This document shows, piece after piece, positions 1 through 6,407 of a DNA stretch of 7,504 nucleotides; positions within the stretch are counted from its first letter, which is position 1, and the number at the start of each line of letters is the position of its first letter. Under the pieces are notes generated by a model. The model saw only the letters and a program-made list of their open reading frames with translations, made no database searches and was not told the DNA's origin. The position numbers were made by a program, and so were the translations under genes. The DNA lies in contig JACUUW010000093.1 of NCBI GenBank assembly GCA_014859075.1, positions 1-7,504 of the forward strand, written 5' to 3'. The DNA comes from Desulforudis sp. Lineage in GTDB: Bacteria > Bacillota > Desulfotomaculia > Desulfotomaculales > Desulforudaceae.

Positions 1-493
1 TAGGTTCAGCGGCTTTGTCAGGACCAACCAGCTTGCCGAGCTGTTCGAGCACATCGCTGACGCGCAGCACCCCGGTCAGGCTTTCTCCGGCCAGGACCGG
101 TAAGGTGTCCAGGCGGTGCCGGAGCATTAGGTGGACGGCTTTTGTCAGGGGGTCCGTGGTCTTGGCGAACACCCCGTCCAGCGGGCGCATGACTTCGCGA
201 ACCTGAATGCGTGTGAGTTCCCCAGCCCTGATTGCTGAAAATTCATTCCAGAATACCGGCATAGACCATGTTTCAGTCACGATAAACTCGGGTTCAAACA
301 GCTTAAGGACCGTATACACGCCGAGCAGCCCCACGTGGTTACCGGCACGGTCGTGAACCAGCAGCGAATGGTGGCCGTCGGCCAACGCCTGATGCAGGCG
401 GGCGACGGCCTTTTCCATGCCTTCCTCAGCCGCCACCTCGTGGCATCGGGCCAGGGGGAGCATTACCTCCCCGACTGATATTTCCGTGGGCAC
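1..493 (-). CDS. Two-CBS-domain protein, C-terminus cut by window edge
   Basis: Reading the minus strand from a GTG at 493 gives 164 codons open to the window edge. The protein looks like a tandem CBS pair, a module that usually binds adenine nucleotides and acts as an energy or ligand sensor. The first CBS repeat spans about residues 7-65 (EISVGEVM ... HHSLLVHDRAGNHVGLLGVYTVLK) and the second about residues 97-155 (QVREVMRP ... DTLPVLAGESLTGVLRVSDVLEQL). The ILGVlt/VSDVL endings and the VREVMRP opening are typical. No membrane segment or extra catalytic domain is visible, so it may be a stand-alone CBS protein that is nearly complete here. The start is uncertain: GTG 493 lies 8 bases after a G-run and further from an AGGAGG, and an adjacent TTG at 496 or an internal ATG are alternatives. 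It starts 28 bases after the stop of the upstream transposase-like gene, so co-transcription is plausible. The ligand is unknown. Confidence 0.8.
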   Translation of the reverse strand, partial: MPTEISVGEVMLPLARCHEVAAEEGMEKAVARLHQALADGHHSLLVHDRAGNHVGLLGVYTVLKLFEPEFIVTETWSMPVFWNEFSAIRAGELTRIQVREVMRPLDGVFAKTTDPLTKAVHLMLRHRLDTLPVLAGESLTGVLRVSDVLEQLGKLVGPDKAAEP

Positions 494-521
494 CAAACCA
501 ACCCCCCTTTCCCTCCTTGAC

Positions 522-1991
522 TCAACCCCCATCGCCGGCGGCACTTCTGAGCAACGCCTCACCAAGAATGTAGAGCAACAACTGCCCGGTTAGGAACCGC
601 TCATTGTGGTGGAGTTCGACCTGGACCTGCATGACCGGTATCCGCAGGAGGTCGTGAACCGGTTGCAAAGCCTTTTTCAGGAGCAGCCCGTCCAGGTGGG
701 CGGTGACAATATCCCGGGCCGGAAGCCCGAACGCCGAGGTTTTTAGAACCTTGGTCCTCCGGAGCACGCGATGCCTGTTGATAATATCTTCCAGGCGTGT
801 ATACTCGAAGGTTCGGTGCACTGGATCAAAGGAACACCGGAAAAAATCCGGGCAACTGTGGCGATCCATGATCTCGGCGGCCCTGGCCATGATCGTTTTT
901 TCCCGTACCAGCCGGCGGTGCCTGACGGCTGTCTTTAGTCTCTCGAATTCACGCTCGGCCTGGGCCAGCAACCCGGCGATGTGGTCCCGACCGGCAGCCT
1001 CCTCTTGCAGTTCGTAGGCGAAGATATATCGCGCGTCAGGCTTCACCAGATCCTTAATCCAGTATTTGCCGTCCACCGTGGTGTCCGCGGTCTCCCAGGC
1101 GTCATCGGCGTTTACCGGTACACGGGTCAGTTTGTCAACCGGCAGGGCGGCGATGTAACACACCTCGTGGTTCAGGTTACGGCGCGCGAGGAGGTCCATG
1201 TCCTCCAGCAGGAGACACAGCCGTGTGCCCTCCTGACCTCCAGCCGGATCGGCCAGACCGGTCACGGACTGTTCAACATTGCCGAGCTGAAATCCGACCG
1301 GCAGATCGGGCGGAAACACGGTGAGCAAGATGTTTAGTGGGCGGCGGTAGGTCTTGGTTTCCAGGCTCAGGCCCGCCGGCGTAATCTCGTACTCGTGGCC
1401 GAGGAAATCAGTCTGGACCGGCAACAGGAACAGGAAGGGCGGTTTTGCACGCTTGGCACAAAGCTCGTGGAAGAGATGGTTTTGGAGTGCCGCCCTGGTC
1501 TCGGCCAGGAATGTGACCGCCCGGTAAAAGTCCGTGCCCGTCGGCTGCCAACTGGTCAGTTCGGGAAGACCCAGGTGCCGATAATTTGTGTAAACGGGCC
1601 TTGTCTCCTTGGGCCTCAGAATGTGCAAGAGGACCATGGCCTCGATCAGGAAAGGTGCGGCTGGATGCAGTTCACCGTCGCCGGCTCCGGCGGCCTCGTG
1701 TAGGAAGCCGGTCAATCCGAGGCGGTTCCAGGCCCGGCGCAGAGCCGCCAGGGACAAGTCTGCATCCTGTTCATCGCGGGCGAGGAAGTCGTCGAGCAAT
1801 GCGCCGGCTTCACCAGCCTGGCTCCGGCCCCTGATAATGGCGTGCACTTTTTCCGGCGTAAGGTGCTCGATATTGCCGAAATTGGCGATCACCCGCTGCT
1901 TGACCTTGGCGCCTTCGCGGTAGTTTTCAATGAGTTTCAGGTAGACATATTCTTTATCCCCGCGACGGGTCACTACCCGGCGAAAAAACAC
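522..1991 (-). CDS. IS1634-like (DDE) transposase homologue, catalytic residues apparently lost
   Basis: The frame encodes 489 residues, a normal length for IS1634-type transposases. The N-terminus (FFRRVVTRRGDKEYVYLKL, then YREGAKVKQRVIANFGNIEHLTPEKV) is characteristic of that family, and the middle and C-terminal parts align over the RNase H-like DDE fold. Aligned from memory, the first catalytic Asp (family FYDLTSTYF) falls on Leu 190 in FLLPVQTDF. The second Asp is kept as Asp 264 in LLLEDMDLLARRNL. The Glu of the family's YKxLxxVERxFRxLK falls on Lys 439 in LLLKKALQPV. Two of three catalytic residues therefore look lost although the frame is intact. I chose GTG 1991 because GAGGGG sits 8 bases ahead, it gives the usual MFFRRV start, and the predicted transcript begins near 2034, so the longer start at 2036 is unlikely. 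I saw no matching terminal inverted repeats near 495-520 and 2040-2100. Family assignment is firm; loss of activity is inferred. Confidence 0.8.
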   Translation of the reverse strand: MFFRRVVTRRGDKEYVYLKLIENYREGAKVKQRVIANFGNIEHLTPEKVHAIIRGRSQAGEAGALLDDFLARDEQDADLSLAALRRAWNRLGLTGFLHEAAGAGDGELHPAAPFLIEAMVLLHILRPKETRPVYTNYRHLGLPELTSWQPTGTDFYRAVTFLAETRAALQNHLFHELCAKRAKPPFLFLLPVQTDFLGHEYEITPAGLSLETKTYRRPLNILLTVFPPDLPVGFQLGNVEQSVTGLADPAGGQEGTRLCLLLEDMDLLARRNLNHEVCYIAALPVDKLTRVPVNADDAWETADTTVDGKYWIKDLVKPDARYIFAYELQEEAAGRDHIAGLLAQAEREFERLKTAVRHRRLVREKTIMARAAEIMDRHSCPDFFRCSFDPVHRTFEYTRLEDIINRHRVLRRTKVLKTSAFGLPARDIVTAHLDGLLLKKALQPVHDLLRIPVMQVQVELHHNERFLTGQLLLYILGEALLRSAAGDGG

Positions 1992-2040
1992 GGCCGTCCC
2001 CTCACTGTGCATAACATTGGTACGACAGTTTGTCACTACA

Positions 2041-2070
2041 ATGCTAGCACGGAACCCAAGTCGGGGTCAA
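2041..2070 (-). promoter_or_regulatory. Promoter for the transposase-like gene
   Basis: On the minus strand, TTGACC (2070-2065) and TAGCAT (2046-2041) are separated by 18 bases, a fair sigma-A-type promoter. Transcription would start near 2034. That would leave a leader of about 40 bases to GTG 1991 and would exclude the GTG at 2036 as a start. Confidence 0.55.
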
Positions 2071-2083
2071 GGTTTACGGGCTG

Positions 2084-2117
2084 AAAAAATCCCAGGCAGG
2101 AGGAGGTTGTCACCGGG
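2084..2117 (-). terminator. Weak intrinsic terminator after the CoA-transferase gene
   Basis: Read on the minus strand, CCCGGT at the very end of the gene can pair with GCCTGGG (one bulged T, one G-T pair). The stem closes a loop of about 14 bases and is followed by A then six T. The stem overlaps the stop codon and is short, so termination may be partial, and some readthrough into the transposase-like gene is possible. Confidence 0.35.
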
Positions 2118-3441
2118 TGAGGCCGATCTTCTTGGCCGCTTCCCGGAGTCCGTCCGCAAACTGGGGGTGGGCGATGGAGATGAGGGCTTCGGCCCGCTCG
2201 CGGACGGTTTTCCCCCGCAGCTTGGCGATGCCGAACTCCGTGACCACGTAATCGACGTCGTTGAAACCGATGTTGACCACGGTTCCCTGTCGGAGCTGCG
2301 GGACAATGGCGGAACGCCCCTTTTCGTCCCGCGAGCGCAAGGCCATGAAGAATTTCCCGCCGGAGGACATGGAGACCCCGCGGGCGAAATCAATTTGTCC
2401 GCTGGTGCCGACGTACTTCCCCGGGCCGATGCCCCCAGCCGAACACTGGCCCAAGAGGTCCACCTCGCTCGCCGAGTTGATGGCTACCATGTTCGCGTTG
2501 CGGCTGACCACGTATGGGTCATTTGTATACGAAACCGGACGCATTTCGATCATGGGATTATCGTCCAGGAACTCGTAGAGGCGGCTGGTGCCCATGGCCG
2601 ACGTACACACAATCTTTCCCGGGTGCAGGAGTTTGCGCCGGTTGGTTACAATCCCCGTCTCCACCAGATCAACAACCGCATCGGTGACGAATTCGGTGTG
2701 AATTCCCAGGTCCTTCTTGTCCCACAGGGCGCCGACGACAGCCTGGGCAACGGTGCCGATGTCAAGCTGCAGGGTGGAACCGTTCTCCACCAGTTCGCTG
2801 ATATGCGCCGCGATCAACTTGTCCTCCTCCGAAGGGGGGTCGAACTTGACCTCCGGCAGGGGCCGGTCGTCCAGCACCAGCAGATCGGCCTGGGAGACGT
2901 GAATGTGGGTATTGCCGTGGGTGCGTGGCATCCGCGGGTTGACGACAAGGATTACCCGGTCGGCTTTTTTGGCCGCGGGCAGGGTGTAATTAACCGAAAT
3001 CCCCAAACTGGCGAAACCGTGCCGATCCACCTGCGAAACGGTACCCATGAACACGTCGGTATCCAGGGACTCCTCAAAGAAGCGGGGGTACTCGTAAAGG
3101 TAGCCCGGCACCACGGCCGCCCGCCCGGCCTTGACCCCGGGACGGGTCATGGAACTGCTGAACCAGGATACGTGACGAAAATGCCTTTCGATGCCGGGTT
3201 TCATGTATGCGGCTTCGTAAATGGGGAGCATCTGGTGCACCGTCACGCCACGCAGGTCCTGCTTGCGGTTGACCAAGGCCTCAACCAGCGGAATCGGTTC
3301 CGCACAACCCATGGACAAGACGACGTTGTCACCTGATCTGATACACTCAGCGGCCTGCTCGGCGGTGACCAGCTTATCCCGGATAAGTAGATTCACGAAT
3401 GAATTGCGCAACGTGTCCGCCGCCGCTTTGGAGAAAGGCAC
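2110..3441 (-). CDS. Acetyl-CoA hydrolase/transferase-family CoA-transferase (4-hydroxybutyrate CoA-transferase-like)
   Basis: The gene encodes 443 residues, the usual length for cytosolic homodimeric CoA-transferases of the acetyl-CoA hydrolase/transferase family, which move CoA between an acyl-CoA and a carboxylate through a glutamyl-CoA intermediate. The N-terminal half begins KLVTAEQAAECIRSGDNVVLS. The probable catalytic Glu is residue 250 in GIHTEFVTDAVVDLVE. Further family signatures are LLHPGKIVCTSAMGTSRLYEFLDDNP, SYTNDPYVVSRNANMVAINSA, TSGQIDFARG, DYVVTEFGIAKLRGKTVRERAEALI and IAHPQF. The substrate cannot be read from sequence: 4-hydroxybutyrate, acetate, butyrate, propionate or succinate are all possible. 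I prefer GTG 3441 because GGGAGG and a second GGAG lie just upstream (11 and 5 bases); the longer ATG at 3483 has no ribosome binding site. It is divergent from a two-component gene pair across about 248 bases, a possible hint of shared regulation. Confidence 0.9.
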   Translation of the reverse strand: MPFSKAAADTLRNSFVNLLIRDKLVTAEQAAECIRSGDNVVLSMGCAEPIPLVEALVNRKQDLRGVTVHQMLPIYEAAYMKPGIERHFRHVSWFSSSMTRPGVKAGRAAVVPGYLYEYPRFFEESLDTDVFMGTVSQVDRHGFASLGISVNYTLPAAKKADRVILVVNPRMPRTHGNTHIHVSQADLLVLDDRPLPEVKFDPPSEEDKLIAAHISELVENGSTLQLDIGTVAQAVVGALWDKKDLGIHTEFVTDAVVDLVETGIVTNRRKLLHPGKIVCTSAMGTSRLYEFLDDNPMIEMRPVSYTNDPYVVSRNANMVAINSASEVDLLGQCSAGGIGPGKYVGTSGQIDFARGVSMSSGGKFFMALRSRDEKGRSAIVPQLRQGTVVNIGFNDVDYVVTEFGIAKLRGKTVRERAEALISIAHPQFADGLREAAKKIGLTR

Positions 3442-3488
3442 TTGTACTCCAACCTCCCAAAATTTTAAAGTTTGCACTAACATCCAAC

Positions 3489-3518
3489 TTGCGCAGTCGT
3501 CATCAGGTTCAGTATACT
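3489..3518 (+). promoter_or_regulatory. Possible promoter for the histidine kinase gene
   Basis: TTGCGC (3489-3494) and TATACT (3513-3518) are 18 bases apart on the plus strand. The -10 box is good and the -35 box poor. It would give a leader of about 165 bases ahead of the kinase. I saw no better candidate between here and 3690. Confidence 0.3.
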
Positions 3519-3540
3519 TTAGTTAGTTGTGCTACCTACA

Positions 3541-3570
3541 AGCATAATATTACGTCGCCTCTCCGGTCAA
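3541..3570 (-). promoter_or_regulatory. Promoter for the CoA-transferase gene
   Basis: On the minus strand, TTGACC (3570-3565) and TATGCT (3546-3541) are separated by 18 bases. The predicted transcript starts near 3534, about 93 bases before GTG 3441. Confidence 0.55.
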
Positions 3571-3587
3571 ATGGGAAAAAAGAGGCG
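3556..3587. repeat. Inverted repeat around the CoA-transferase -35 box
   Basis: CGCCTCT (3556-3562) and AGAGGCG (3581-3587) are perfect 7-base inverted arms separated by 18 bases. The loop contains the -35 element of the minus-strand promoter. The placement would suit an operator for a dimeric regulator, but no regulator is identified and chance is possible. Confidence 0.35.
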
Positions 3588-3689
3588 GCGGAGTCGTGTG
3601 GGGACAACGGCGCTTGGCCGGCTCCCGCCGAAGAGGATTATTGGCGTGCGCGGCGAAGGAAAAACAGTGGGACTCACAAAAGGAGCGCG

Positions 3690-5231
3690 ATGGGTTTGTC
3701 ACCGTTCAGGCACCAGAGCCTGAAGTTCCAGATAATCAGTGTGCTGGTCATAATTCTGGTGATACCGATTCTGGTGATGCTTTACGATATCCTGTACGCC
3801 AGCAAGAGCGACCGGATTGTCCTGGAGTCAAAGCAGGAGCGCCTGGGAACCATTGTGGATTCACTTGCTCTGCACCTGGGTAAGAAGGCGAACGGAAACA
3901 GCGAAGAGCGGCTTGCCCTGCTCGTTGACGAATTCAACAGGACGGCGGCACCCCTGGCCGAAACGCACCCCGGCGTGCGGGTCGGTCTATATATTCCAGA
4001 CAACGAGAAAATCTACATCCAGGGATTTTTGCACCAGTTCCGCGATTTGACGCCAGCGGAACAGCAGCTGCGGGAGGAGAGGATTTATAATGAGGTGTAC
4101 CAGGGAATCCAGGCCGCAATCGCCAGTGAGGCACCGATCTCCAGAATCGGCCATACCTGGGACGACCAGTTTCTGGAATACCTGGTGCCGGTCAAGTATG
4201 GTGACGAATTGGTGGCCGTGGTTTGGGCCGAGCAGACCCTGCACCCGATTTTTGCAAAGGGCCAACATTTCCGGCTGCTTACCCGCTACGCCACGCTAGG
4301 CGTTTTTTGTATCAGCGCCCTGGGTCTGCTGCTGGTGGTCACGAACCTGACGAATCATATTCGCCAGATCAAGCACGGTCTAGTGCAGCTGGAGAACGAC
4401 ATCTACTACCGCCTGCCCGAAGCTCCGGGAGAAATCGGACAGATAACCCGAGCCATCAACAAGATGGGGCAAGGGCTGGCGGAGAAGGAGCAACTGGAGG
4501 AGCAACTGCGCCGGTCGGACTGCATGGCGGCCCTCGGCCGGTTGGTTACCGGTATTTCGCATGAACTGCGGAACCCGTTGGGAATCATTAACGCCACTGT
4601 TCAAGTCATGGAGGAGGAGTTGAAACACGTTCCGGATGCCAACGACTATCTGCAGCGGATCAAGCAGCAGATTGAACGGCAGAACCGGGTGGTAAACGAG
4701 CTTTTGGATTTTGGCCGTCCCAGCAAGGAGGCGGTTGAAGAAGTGGATCTGAACGGGTTGCTGCGCAGGGTGCTCGCGTTTTCAGAACCCCTGCTGCGGC
4801 AGCGGCAGATCACGGTTGAGACCCTGTTTGAAGACCGGTTACCCCCGGTTATGGGCCACAGTGAAAAACTTAAGCAGGTGTTTCTTAACCTGGTGCTTAA
4901 CGCAGTCCAGGCGATGCCTGACGACGCCGGACTAAGGGTCAGGACGCGCGTCACCCCCGACTGGGTGATTGCCGAAGTGGAGGACGACGGACCGGGTATT
5001 CAGGAGACCGACCTCCCCCACATTTTTGAGCCGTTTTACACTACCAAAGACGGGGGTAGTGGACTGGGTCTGGCGATCAGCTTCCAGATCATAGGGATGC
5101 ACGGTGGGCGGCTCAAGGCCGGGAATGTTCCATCCGGCGGTGCAATCATGACCGTGCACCTGCCCAGGAGAAAAGGAGGTGAACCCAAAGATGGTGACGG
5201 CATCCGGGGTTCCGAAAGTGCTGATCATTGA
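3690..5231 (+). CDS. Membrane sensor histidine kinase (NtrB/AtoS-type catalytic core)
   Basis: The gene encodes 513 residues. Membrane segment 1 is about residues 11-33, an extracytoplasmic sensor region follows (about 34-199, perhaps Cache/PAS-like; ligand unknown), and membrane segment 2 is about 200-221. A HAMP-type linker (about 222-272) contains PGEIGQITRAINKM. The phosphoacceptor is His 291 in GISHELRNPLG. The ATPase domain shows the N box (KLKQVFLNLVLNAVQAM, Asn 400 and 404), G1 (DDGPGI, 432-437), the F box (FEPFYTTK) and G2 (GSGLGLAI). All boxes are intact, so it should autophosphorylate. The start is ATG 3690, with AAAGGAG four bases ahead; the frame stays open further upstream into the CoA-transferase gene, but that part has no family features. 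Its last 41 bases overlap the receiver gene, which predicts translational coupling. Architecture resembles AtoS-like kinases without a visible cytoplasmic PAS domain. Confidence 0.92.
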   Translation: MGLSPFRHQSLKFQIISVLVIILVIPILVMLYDILYASKSDRIVLESKQERLGTIVDSLALHLGKKANGNSEERLALLVDEFNRTAAPLAETHPGVRVGLYIPDNEKIYIQGFLHQFRDLTPAEQQLREERIYNEVYQGIQAAIASEAPISRIGHTWDDQFLEYLVPVKYGDELVAVVWAEQTLHPIFAKGQHFRLLTRYATLGVFCISALGLLLVVTNLTNHIRQIKHGLVQLENDIYYRLPEAPGEIGQITRAINKMGQGLAEKEQLEEQLRRSDCMAALGRLVTGISHELRNPLGIINATVQVMEEELKHVPDANDYLQRIKQQIERQNRVVNELLDFGRPSKEAVEEVDLNGLLRRVLAFSEPLLRQRQITVETLFEDRLPPVMGHSEKLKQVFLNLVLNAVQAMPDDAGLRVRTRVTPDWVIAEVEDDGPGIQETDLPHIFEPFYTTKDGGSGLGLAISFQIIGMHGGRLKAGNVPSGGAIMTVHLPRRKGGEPKDGDGIRGSESADH

Positions 5232-5577
5232 CGATGAAGAGGACATGTGTTGGGCCGTGGCCAAAGGGATGCAGCAGGAGGGTTATCAGGTGGCGATTGC
5301 CACCGGTGGTCCCCGGGGGCTGGAGTTGTTCCAGCGGGAGGGGGCTTCGGTGATTCTCCTTGATTTGAAAATGCCCGGCATGGACGGTCTGGAGGTGCTC
5401 AGAAGAGTACGGGAGACCAACGAGAAGGTGCCGGTGATTTTGATAACCGGGCATGGTGACATGGACGTGGCGATGGAAGCCATATCATCAGGAGCCACGG
5501 GGTACATAATCAAGCCTTTTCAGATGGATGATCTGCGTCAGGCGGTGCAAAGAGTGTTGAGTGATTGTCAGCCGTAA
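5191..5577 (+). CDS. Single-domain response regulator (receiver only)
   Basis: The protein has 128 residues and is a complete receiver domain with nothing after it. The acidic pocket is Asp 14/Asp 15 (VLIIDDEEDM), the phosphoacceptor is Asp 58 (ILLDLKMPGMDG), and the switch residues Thr 86 (ILITGHGD) and Lys 108 (IIKPF) are present, so it should be phosphorylated by the overlapping upstream kinase. The strong site AAGGAGGTGA at 5173-5182 lies inside the kinase gene. I take ATG 5191 as the start; an in-frame GTG at 5179 falls within the ribosome binding site. Sequence style is close to NtrC/AtoC receivers, but the AAA+ and DNA-binding domains are absent and the stop is clean, with no remnant of them downstream. 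Output must pass through another protein, by protein contact or a phosphorelay. Confidence 0.93.
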   Translation: MVTASGVPKVLIIDDEEDMCWAVAKGMQQEGYQVAIATGGPRGLELFQREGASVILLDLKMPGMDGLEVLRRVRETNEKVPVILITGHGDMDVAMEAISSGATGYIIKPFQMDDLRQAVQRVLSDCQP

Positions 5578-5706
5578 GCTTTGCAATCATGGCGGCGGGT
5601 CTGTGCTTAGGTTGTCATTACCCGGGTTTCTGCGCATCCGCCGGATTTAAGGACGGAAGATCAATATATCGGCACTACAGGCGGTCAGCGGCCCACAAAT
5701 TTGATG
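5578..5706. other. Gap after the receiver gene with no gene seen
   Basis: No supported frame, tRNA or convincing intrinsic terminator was found here. Small self-complementary spots (ACCCGGGT, ATCC-GCC-GGAT) occur but have no T-run. Confidence 0.5.
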
Positions 5707-5735
5707 TTGACAACATTTCGAGCTTTTGATACGGT
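5707..5735 (+). promoter_or_regulatory. Promoter for the small-gene cluster
   Basis: A perfect TTGACA (5707-5712), a 17-base spacer and TACGGT (5730-5735) preceded by TG at the extended -10 position. The transcript would start near 5742, about 97 bases before the first small gene. The promoter at 6856-6884 has the same layout and -10 sequence. Confidence 0.55.
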
Positions 5736-5789
5736 TTACACAAGCAGGTACCAGCATAAGCACCTTTTTTAGCAGTATTATTCATATGG

Positions 5790-5817
5790 GCCAGGCCTGC
5801 TCTCAGGTAGGTCTGGC
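5790..5817 (+). other. Leader hairpin upstream of the first small gene
   Basis: GCCAGGCCT (5790-5798) pairs with AGGTCTGGC (5809-5817) as a 9-base stem with one G-T pair and a 10-base loop. There is no T-run after it, so it is not an intrinsic terminator. It ends about 13 bases before the GGAG of the first small gene and could affect transcript stability or translation. Confidence 0.4.
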
Positions 5818-5838
5818 GGGAAAGAGGGATGGAGCATC

Positions 5839-6033
5839 GTGAATTGCTTGCCTGCGATTTTCACAAACCGGGAGAAGAAGCTGGTTTCATTCTTGCGTGA
5901 GATGAGCTGGGGTGAGGTCAGAATCAGAGTTGAGAACGGTCAGCCGGTGCTTATCTACGAGGCTGTCAGAACTTTTCGTCTGGAGGAAGGCGAAGCGAAG
6001 GAAAAACAACGGCCCAAAAGAGAGCAAGCCTAA
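5839..6033 (+). CDS. Small DUF2292/YezD-like protein, copy 1
   Basis: This 64-residue protein has the core TNREKKLVSFLREM, then WGEVRIRVENGQPV, then IYEAVRTFRL, which predicts one amphipathic helix followed by beta strands. I assign it to the DUF2292/YezD-like group from this pattern (short helix, G-x-V-x-I-x-V-x-x-G, final R-x-x-R/K-L); the function of the group is not known to me. The C-terminal tail is very charged and basic (KEKQRPKREQA). The start is GTG 5839, with GGAG four bases ahead and GAGGG slightly further. It is the first of three tandem paralogues; over a 40-residue core it matches copy 2 at 29 and copy 3 at 24 positions. No signal peptide, membrane segment or cysteine pair is seen. 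Similarity to its neighbours makes it a real gene despite its size. Confidence 0.8.
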   Translation: MNCLPAIFTNREKKLVSFLREMSWGEVRIRVENGQPVLIYEAVRTFRLEEGEAKEKQRPKREQA

Positions 6034-6160
6034 GTTAATAGTACCGCTCCAGGGTACATTCATGAGCCTGGAAAAGCTGATGCCGATACTTCTTGCTAAT
6101 AAATGGCACTAGGGGGGTATCGCTTTCGTTTCTTCTGCTGGGAGAAGGGTAGGGGATATA
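6034..6160. other. Spacer between small genes 1 and 2
   Basis: This 127-base spacer has no clear promoter. TCCAGG (6048-6053) and CCTGGA (6067-6072) could form a weak 6-base hairpin. A 16-codon frame from ATG 6062 is too short to support. Confidence 0.4.
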
Positions 6161-6355
6161 ATGCTGGATGACCTGACGAATAGGGAAAAGCAACTTCTGC
6201 TCTTTCTCCGCCGGCTGGGTTGGGGAGAGGTTAAAATCAGGGTTGAAAACGGTCAACCGGTCATTATTTACGAAGCGATCCGAACCTGCAAGCTTGATGA
6301 CGACTCACAAAAGCGAATAGGGAAAAGTGGTGACAATGGTTCCCGAGTCCCCTGA
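6161..6355 (+). CDS. Small DUF2292/YezD-like protein, copy 2
   Basis: This 64-residue paralogue has the core TNREKQLLLFLRRLGWGEV, then KIRVENGQPVIIYEAIRTCKL. It is closest to copy 1 and copy 3 equally (29 of 40 core positions each by my count). The ATG at 6161 follows AGGGG by five bases, with GGAG a little further upstream, so it has its own ribosome binding site. The C-terminal tail (KRIGKSGDNGSRVP) is shorter in basic residues than in the other copies. It carries one cysteine, in RTCKL, where the others have Phe or Tyr. The stop lies inside an 11-base tandem duplication. It is likely co-transcribed with copy 1 across a 127-base spacer and with copy 3 across 52 bases. Function unknown. Confidence 0.85.
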   Translation: MLDDLTNREKQLLLFLRRLGWGEVKIRVENGQPVIIYEAIRTCKLDDDSQKRIGKSGDNGSRVP

Positions 6356-6368
6356 GGGTCCCCTGAGG
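6347..6368 (+). repeat. Perfect 11-base tandem duplication over a stop codon
   Basis: GTCCCCTGAGG occurs twice head to tail (6347-6357 and 6358-6368). The first unit contains the TGA stop of small gene 2 in frame; the second lies in the spacer to small gene 3. It looks like a replication-slippage duplication and does not change the protein. Confidence 0.9.
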
Positions 6369-6407
6369 TTTGCGGCGTTAAGACCGAGCGTCGGGGAGGA
6401 TGAGGTC

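Noticed and set aside
495..2075. Complete insertion sequence around the transposase-like gene
   Set aside because: CCTTGAC occurs near both ends, but the match does not extend into a convincing inverted repeat, and no target duplication was found. The right copy is explained as a promoter -35 box.
2017..3336. A 439-codon plus-strand frame opposite the CoA-transferase gene
   Set aside because: Its translation has no recognisable domain and is low in plausibility (rich in Gly, His, Arg, Val). The opposite strand carries a clear CoA-transferase along the whole span, so this is a GC-rich antisense shadow.
3399..3689. In-frame N-terminal extension of the histidine kinase by 97 residues
   Set aside because: It overlaps the start of the divergent CoA-transferase gene, has no kinase or membrane features, and a good ribosome binding site supports ATG 3690.
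6062..6112. A 16-codon frame (MSLEKLMPILLANKWH) between small genes 1 and 2
   Set aside because: Only a weak AGGG precedes it, and it is too short to separate from chance.
6327..6407. Longer start for the third small gene
   Set aside because: It overlaps the second small gene, lacks a ribosome binding site, and has no counterpart in the paralogues; GGGGAGG supports ATG 6408.
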